From Epiperipatus broadwayi (Eukaryota; Onychophora; Udeonychophora; Euonychophora; Peripatidae), in NCBI GenBank assembly GCA_028023455.1, contig JAQFVV010012395.1:1862001-1926000 (forward strand): 64,000 nt of DNA. The letters are read 5' to 3'. Positions 58,990 through 64,000 of the stretch are shown here, in pieces (positions within the stretch are counted from its first letter, which is position 1; each line of letters starts with the position of its first letter). The notes below the pieces were generated by a model, which saw nothing but the letters and a program-made list of their open reading frames with translations, did not search any database and was not told the origin of the DNA. The translations under genes and the position numbers were made by a program.

Positions 58990-61440
58990 TTAGAACTAGA
59001 ATGTTATGTCATTTGATGATTTTCATTATACAATATAAAGTGATTTTTAATGTGAATATTTTATCAATTAACTCTTATATAAGCTAAATTTCTACATTTT
59101 AAAAAATAATACATATGTTAATCTTAGTGATTATTATCTTTGTAGTAAATTTCACCTAGTAAAGACAGCCCTAGCCTAAGAACAGAGTGTTTTTAAAAAA
59201 AGTAAATAATAATAATAGTAGAATGACTTTATTGTTAGGGCTTTTATAAAAAGTTTGAGCACGAAAAATGCCACAACTGGAATCTATCTAAGAGCACTAT
59301 GCTACAGAAGTGTGACATTTTGCTATTGCACTATACAATACAGGGCAATAACTGAATAATATTTTTAGTGATACCATATTAATCTTCAGTTATATAATGA
59401 GAATGGACAAACTATAATATTTTTTTATACAAATAATGAATTATTTATTGCTTATCTTAACTCTATCTTCAAAAATTGAAGGATTTTGCCTCCTGGATTT
59501 TATAATGTTTTGAGTTCTGTTTATTTAAATCTTTCAATAATAAATCTGCTTTCTGAACCTAAAATTAATTGGTTGAGATTATCGAAGAGATAATGATTTA
59601 TAAATGCTAGTTCTTTGCAAATGACTATCAAAATTATTGTGAGCCTTCTCTACAAAAACAATCCTAAAATAAAAGTAATTAATAAATTGAATTTAAAATA
59701 TGATAGCACATTATAAAAAAAAGCAACATTCAAATTAAATTGAATCCTCATAACACAGGTTGTTTTTCAGTTTTATCAAAGTAATTAAAAAGTTATAATT
59801 TTTTTATCAATAGCAAAATTAGATAGTCTTTAATAAATATTGATGTTTTTTTAACTAAAAAAAATATATTGGAAATGAATATTGATTTTTTTTTTTTTAT
59901 CTTCTAAAGAAGATAAAATCTAAGAGATTGCTGTTAGGAGCAATTCTCTTTATTTCAGAGATGTCAAGCTTGATTTAATCAATGAACACCACTATATTAT
60001 GTGGTGAAAAGTGGTGATGATTAGAGTTTGTTTTCACATCAGGATGAAGTGTGCTTTATAATCTTAATGTTTTTTTTAAAAATAAAAACTATATTTTGAT
60101 TGATTCCCATAAATATTTATTTTTTGAGACATTATAAACTTTAAAATGGATGCTTTAAACACAAAAATATTTTATATTAACATATTGTTCTAATACATGT
60201 GATTTTTTATTTATAAATCAGCATGGAGAAGTATATGTAGTTAGAAGCCCTACACATTAAGATAAATCCTGTAAATATTTGCTCAGATCGGATTTCCTTC
60301 ACTGATCTATATTTTGACTTTAGTAAATATTTTCATTCACTTTTATTAATTACAGAAATTTATTAATTTTGTTTAAAATATATGTGAATTTTTTTATGAA
60401 TAATTTTAAGAAATCAAAGCAGAAGACATGGAGAAATTTTAATTTCTCCAAGGATCTATAAAAAAATTGTTGAAAGGTTAACTAAAAGAATTTATTTACA
60501 GCTTAGCATAAAATGAATAGTCCTAATATTCTATCCATTAAAATATTTTTTTTAGGATAAACTTCTATAAAAATGAAACCCAAGTTGTTTTCTTTTTTAA
60601 AGTTGACTAAAGCTTTTGCAGACATTTCCATCTAAGTAGAAAATACCTCAGTGAACTCTATAACCTTTTTTTAAAATGATGTAGAGAGCTGTCAGAGTTG
60701 CAGATCACAAAGTAATTATTTTGGAAATCATCTTAATTAATTGTTTATTTTATATACCAATGAAATAATTTAGAAACAGATGGCTGCATTTTCAATAAAA
60801 AATAAACACTTCAGCAACTCTATTGTCATTTAATTATAATACACTATTAAAATGAAGTATAACAAATATTTGATTGAATTAGCTTTTTTTTAATCATCAA
60901 ATTGATTTTAATGCGATTGTGAAATATGTATCTTTTCATACAAATCTGATATATAAACTATTCTAAAGTATATCAATCAAATTCAGAAATGTATACCAAA
61001 ATTAGATTTTCTTTCTATGATAGATCTACAAATATAGAAAAATAGGTCTTGAATAAAATATTAGTTACTCTAAAATAGGACAGCATTTCATAAAATAATC
61101 AAATGAATTATTGCATTCCAGAAAGCCAATCTTATACTGAACTAATTATTAAGGTCATGTTCTTTTTAAACTGCTACAAATAGATAACACAGTTTTCCAA
61201 TTGTTCAAAAATAAAAGTATCTTCAATATTTAAAAAGCACAATTTGGAATGATAGGATAGAAAAAACTTTAATATTCAGTCTAGCACTAATCTATCACAA
61301 TATTTCATAATTTACATTTTTTCTACAAGGGACTATTATTAGAAAAAAGTTCTTTTTTTTATTCAATATAACTTAATTTTTATTAATTACAACATTCATT
61401 AGACTTGCATAATGTATTATAAAAGTCATGAAAAGAAAAA
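58990..61440. other. No recognisable feature
   Basis: About 2.4 kb of AT-rich DNA without a supported gene, tRNA or repeat boundary. Confidence 0.5.
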
Positions 61441-61444
61441 TCTT

Positions 61445-61510
61445 TTACTTGGATTTGAACCCACAGTTTTATGGTAGGAATAATTGCATAGTTTCGATTA
61501 TATTAACAGT
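61445..61510 (-). repeat. Weak tRNA-like fragment
   Basis: The minus strand has a good box B, GGGTTCAAATCC, within CTGTGGGTTCAAATCCAAG, but no convincing box A or cloverleaf. It sits immediately outside the left end of the element at 61519. Probably a SINE or PLE 3' remnant. Confidence 0.3.
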
Positions 61511-61518
61511 AGTTTAAT

Positions 61519-62950
61519 ATATATATATTGTAACGTTTTTCGTATTGCTAGGCCTCTACACGCTAATATAAACTGTGCGTGAGTTGATCAAGCTATGTCA
61601 AAAAAGAAGAAAGTTATATTTCTATTCTAAAAACATAGCTATATTTCCTGATCAACTCGGCCTAGAATTATTGCTAAGTACAATCGTGAGCTGACTCAGT
61701 TTTTAATTTCTACATGAGGGCGCCAGAGTCATTAGACCCACTGAGTCAGCGTCAAACATATTGTAACTCGTAAACTAAACAGAAAAAAAGTGCTTTTAAA
61801 CTAAGCGGTATTGCATCATACCGTAACGAGAACTATTTTCTCCTTTTTGATTATTATTCCTGGGCTTGTTTAAATATATTGGCAAGGTAAATTCCGTTTT
61901 AAATCCCACTAAACTAATAATAAATTTAATACTAAAAAGAATAATAACCATTATTAATAACGCACAATGAAAAGGTTGATAAAAGTATAATCTCTTTTAT
62001 TCTAACAAACTAAAATATCTATAAGTTAAATTACGAATTAACTAAACTGGAAAGTACACACATGCTAATCCAGATAATGAATCGATTAACAAAAACAGAT
62101 TAAGCAATTAAAGCAATTTAATAATGTCCCAAGATCTTGTATAAAATTCTTTATTAGAAAGTCCCTTGAATACGAAAAGTCTATATCAGGATGGTAGTCT
62201 AAGCTTAGATAAATAATTGTTTACAAACTTTTAAATCACTATCAGGAAAATTTATTCTTAACTTACCGGTAAGTTCATGTAGGTTTATGGGGTCCCAGAT
62301 CATGAAAATTTCCATTCGTCTCTCCTGCCGGCACCTTCCATTATTGTTCCGTTCTATAGCTGGAGAAAAGGCACGGTTGTAGTTATTGCAAAAAGCGGTT
62401 TCACAAGTTCTGTTTCCATGCTTGCATGACAGCTTGGTACAGCAAGGGGCATATCTGTGTAGAAGTATATTTCTTGCCACAGGTTATCCTCGCGGAAACC
62501 TCCAACTTTCAGAGACATACTTAGAAGTTAAAGAGAAGACCCAGATTGAAGTTGTCATCTCCTTTTTATCTCGCGCTCCATTTTTGGAACTTCTGCGCAC
62601 TCTTTTGTCTTTTTATCAGCCGTATAAGATAATAATCTTATACACTCTCTCTTAAATTTAAGTTACAAAGTTCTCTTTTTTTTTAGCATTATTCTTCCAT
62701 CTTTAATTAGCTAAAATATTTTTCTTTTAGCTTATACTTTTGGAATTCTTTTAATTTATCTGGATTAGTAATCTGTATGTCATTTATTCTTTCCAATTAG
62801 ATAAAAAAAATAAGAATGACAATTTTAACCTTCATTGCACGTTTTAACAAAAATTATACTAATCAAAAAAAAATCTAAATTTACTTTTTTAGCTTTTACC
62901 AAATGCCAATATATTTGTAACGTATATAAATAAACGCTACAATATATATA
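61519..62950. mobile_element. Non-autonomous TIR element, ~1.4 kb
   Basis: The left end reads ATATATATTGTAACGTTTTT and the right end is the complement, AAACGCTACAATATATATA (62932-62950). An internal TGTAACGTATATAAATAAA sits beside the right end. The interior is less AT-rich than the surroundings and holds stable hairpins (61545-61668, 61690-61750) but no transposase-like ORF. The overlapping open frames at 62205-62480 and 62386-62655 run on opposite strands with no domain. AT-rich flanks prevent calling a target-site duplication. Confidence 0.55.
61545..61750. other. Strongly structured segment in TIR element
   Basis: Three nested perfect stems lie in 61548-61665: CTAGGCC/GGCCTAG, GAGTTGATCA/TGATCAACTC and AGCTATGT/ACATAGCT, separated by unpaired stretches. 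Right after it, GCTGACTCAGT (61690-61700) pairs perfectly with ACTGAGTCAGC (61740-61750) around a 39-nt loop. This could be structured RNA or subterminal repeats for transposase binding. Confidence 0.6.
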
Positions 62951-62954
62951 AAGA

Positions 62955-63620
62955 AAAAAATAATAATTAGCTTTTAAAAGATGTGTAGGTCAATATGGGA
63001 AAATATCCAATTTTCTTTACTTATAATTTATTTTTTAATGTTTCTAAAATTGTGTTGTTGTTTAATTTAAAAATTCTCTTAAGATGTGTGAATTTTAATT
63101 TACATAACTAAAAAATAATAATTCTCAAATGCTTCAGAAATACTAAGAAATTATTATTATAAAATAATTTTTAATTAAATGTTGAAACCAAGTGACAATT
63201 TAATTCTTATTTATTTATGAACTTTCTTGAAAAAATAATAACATATATTTCCAACAATTCAATCAGAAATAAAAATTGTATAGTTATTTAGATAATGCCA
63301 ATAAAGATTTATTATTTTTTATCAATAATTATTTAAATCAAATAAGTTTAGAATAAATTTAAAAAACTGAATAATATTAAATCAAGAAAGAGAAAATTGA
63401 CCATCATTCCTATTTTAGTTACATCTTCATTTTTCTAGACTGACATATAATAATAGCATATAGTAGTTGAAATGTCTATACTGACAATATAAATTAAAGC
63501 AATACCTTAATTTTCAAAAATTATCATTAGACAACTCTAAAAAAATTTGGTTGTTATATATTTTATATTTTTAAGATGATTTTCATAATAAAAAAAAAGA
63601 TCTAGCTTTAATCATCAACT
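62955..63620. other. No recognisable feature
   Basis: AT-rich, no supported gene. Confidence 0.5.
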
Positions 63621-63626
63621 AGTATT

Positions 63627-64000
63627 ACAATTTGTTTGAAAAAATCAAGGGTCATTATCTTTAGGTAGTCTTTTGATATCAACAAATTACATAATATATA
63701 TATATATATATATATTCTCTTCAATGTGGAAATAATATTGCAATGTCGAGATTATGGAAGTTCATAAACAGTGATGAATTAAGTTAAATTGTTTGGTTTT
63801 GCTATCTAGTTTACCTAGTTTCAGGTTACAATTTGTTCAAAAAAATCAAAGTTACTATCTTTAGTTGTATAAGATAGTCTTTTGATATCAACAAACTACA
63901 TAATATATATAAATATATTATTCTCTTCAATGTGGAAATAATATTGCAATATCATGATTATGGAAGTTCATAAACATTTGGTGAATTAAATTAAATTGTT
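63627..64000. repeat. Tandem duplication, 201-bp unit
   Basis: ACAATTTGTTTGAAAAAATC (63627) and ACAATTTGTTCAAAAAAATC (63828) begin two units. Both continue through TAGTCTTTTGATATCAACAA, an AT run ((AT)n at 63693-63715 in unit 1), TTCAATGTGGAAATAATATT and GATTATGGAAGTTCATAAAC. The second copy reaches the window end, so more units may follow. Confidence 0.88.

Noticed and set aside
62205-62655. Two overlapping opposite-strand open frames of about 90 codons
   Set aside because: They lie inside the TIR element, show no domain, and appear only because this stretch is less AT-rich.
1-64000. CRISPR arrays, operons, bacterial promoters or rRNA genes
   Set aside because: No regularly spaced short repeats with unique spacers and no rRNA-like sequence. 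The window is animal nuclear DNA.

Overview
The window is AT-rich, intron- and repeat-dominated animal nuclear DNA. No long open reading frames occur outside transposon relics. The one host exon I can name has consensus splice sites, Penelope-like elements (PLEs) and tRNA-derived SINEs are abundant, and a 500-N scaffold gap is present. The named exon is from an organic-anion transporter (SLCO/OATP family) and looks like an invertebrate protostome version. I cannot decide between mollusc, chelicerate and other lineages from sequence alone.

Layout. 1-9.8 kb: AT-rich sequence with one tentative first coding exon (1203-1298), LINE relics and a hairpin MITE. 9.8-13.1 kb: a decayed PLE with RT, GIY-YIG and a tRNA-like unit in its 3' region, then a LINE relic and a partial copy of a palindromic repeat family. 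13.8-15.8 kb: a 157-bp tandem repeat, two tRNA-derived SINEs and a dispersed repeat carrying a hammerhead-ribozyme-like motif. 20.4-22.2 kb: a complex array of about 490-bp units, several carrying hammerhead-like cores. 22.6-31.7 kb: LINE relics nested with other insertions, plus three SINE-related insertions (two with clear target-site duplications). 33-37 kb: a 113-bp tandem duplication and a 0.9-kb foldback. 38.3-40.3 kb: relics of two further PLE types in opposite orientation. 43.4-44.2 kb: another foldback. 45,761-45,925: the SLCO exon (+). 46.8-55.3 kb: two minus-strand PLE copies flanking a roughly 6.1-kb near-palindrome whose right arm holds a 746-bp TTAA-flanked insertion. 55.9 kb: inverted sister of the 15-kb hammerhead repeat. 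58.8 kb: a MITE hairpin. 61.5-62.95 kb: a terminal-inverted-repeat element with strongly structured segments. 63.6-64 kb: a 201-bp tandem duplication.

Functionally, most of the window is probably intron or intergenic space around an SLCO gene on the + strand, filled by PLEs, LINEs, SINEs and foldback elements. The most unusual material is the set of repeats with hammerhead-like cores (two families, both orientations), which resembles the retrozyme/PLE class of self-cleaving repeats, and the giant palindrome. All calls were made by eye. No homology search, covariance model or repeat library was available.
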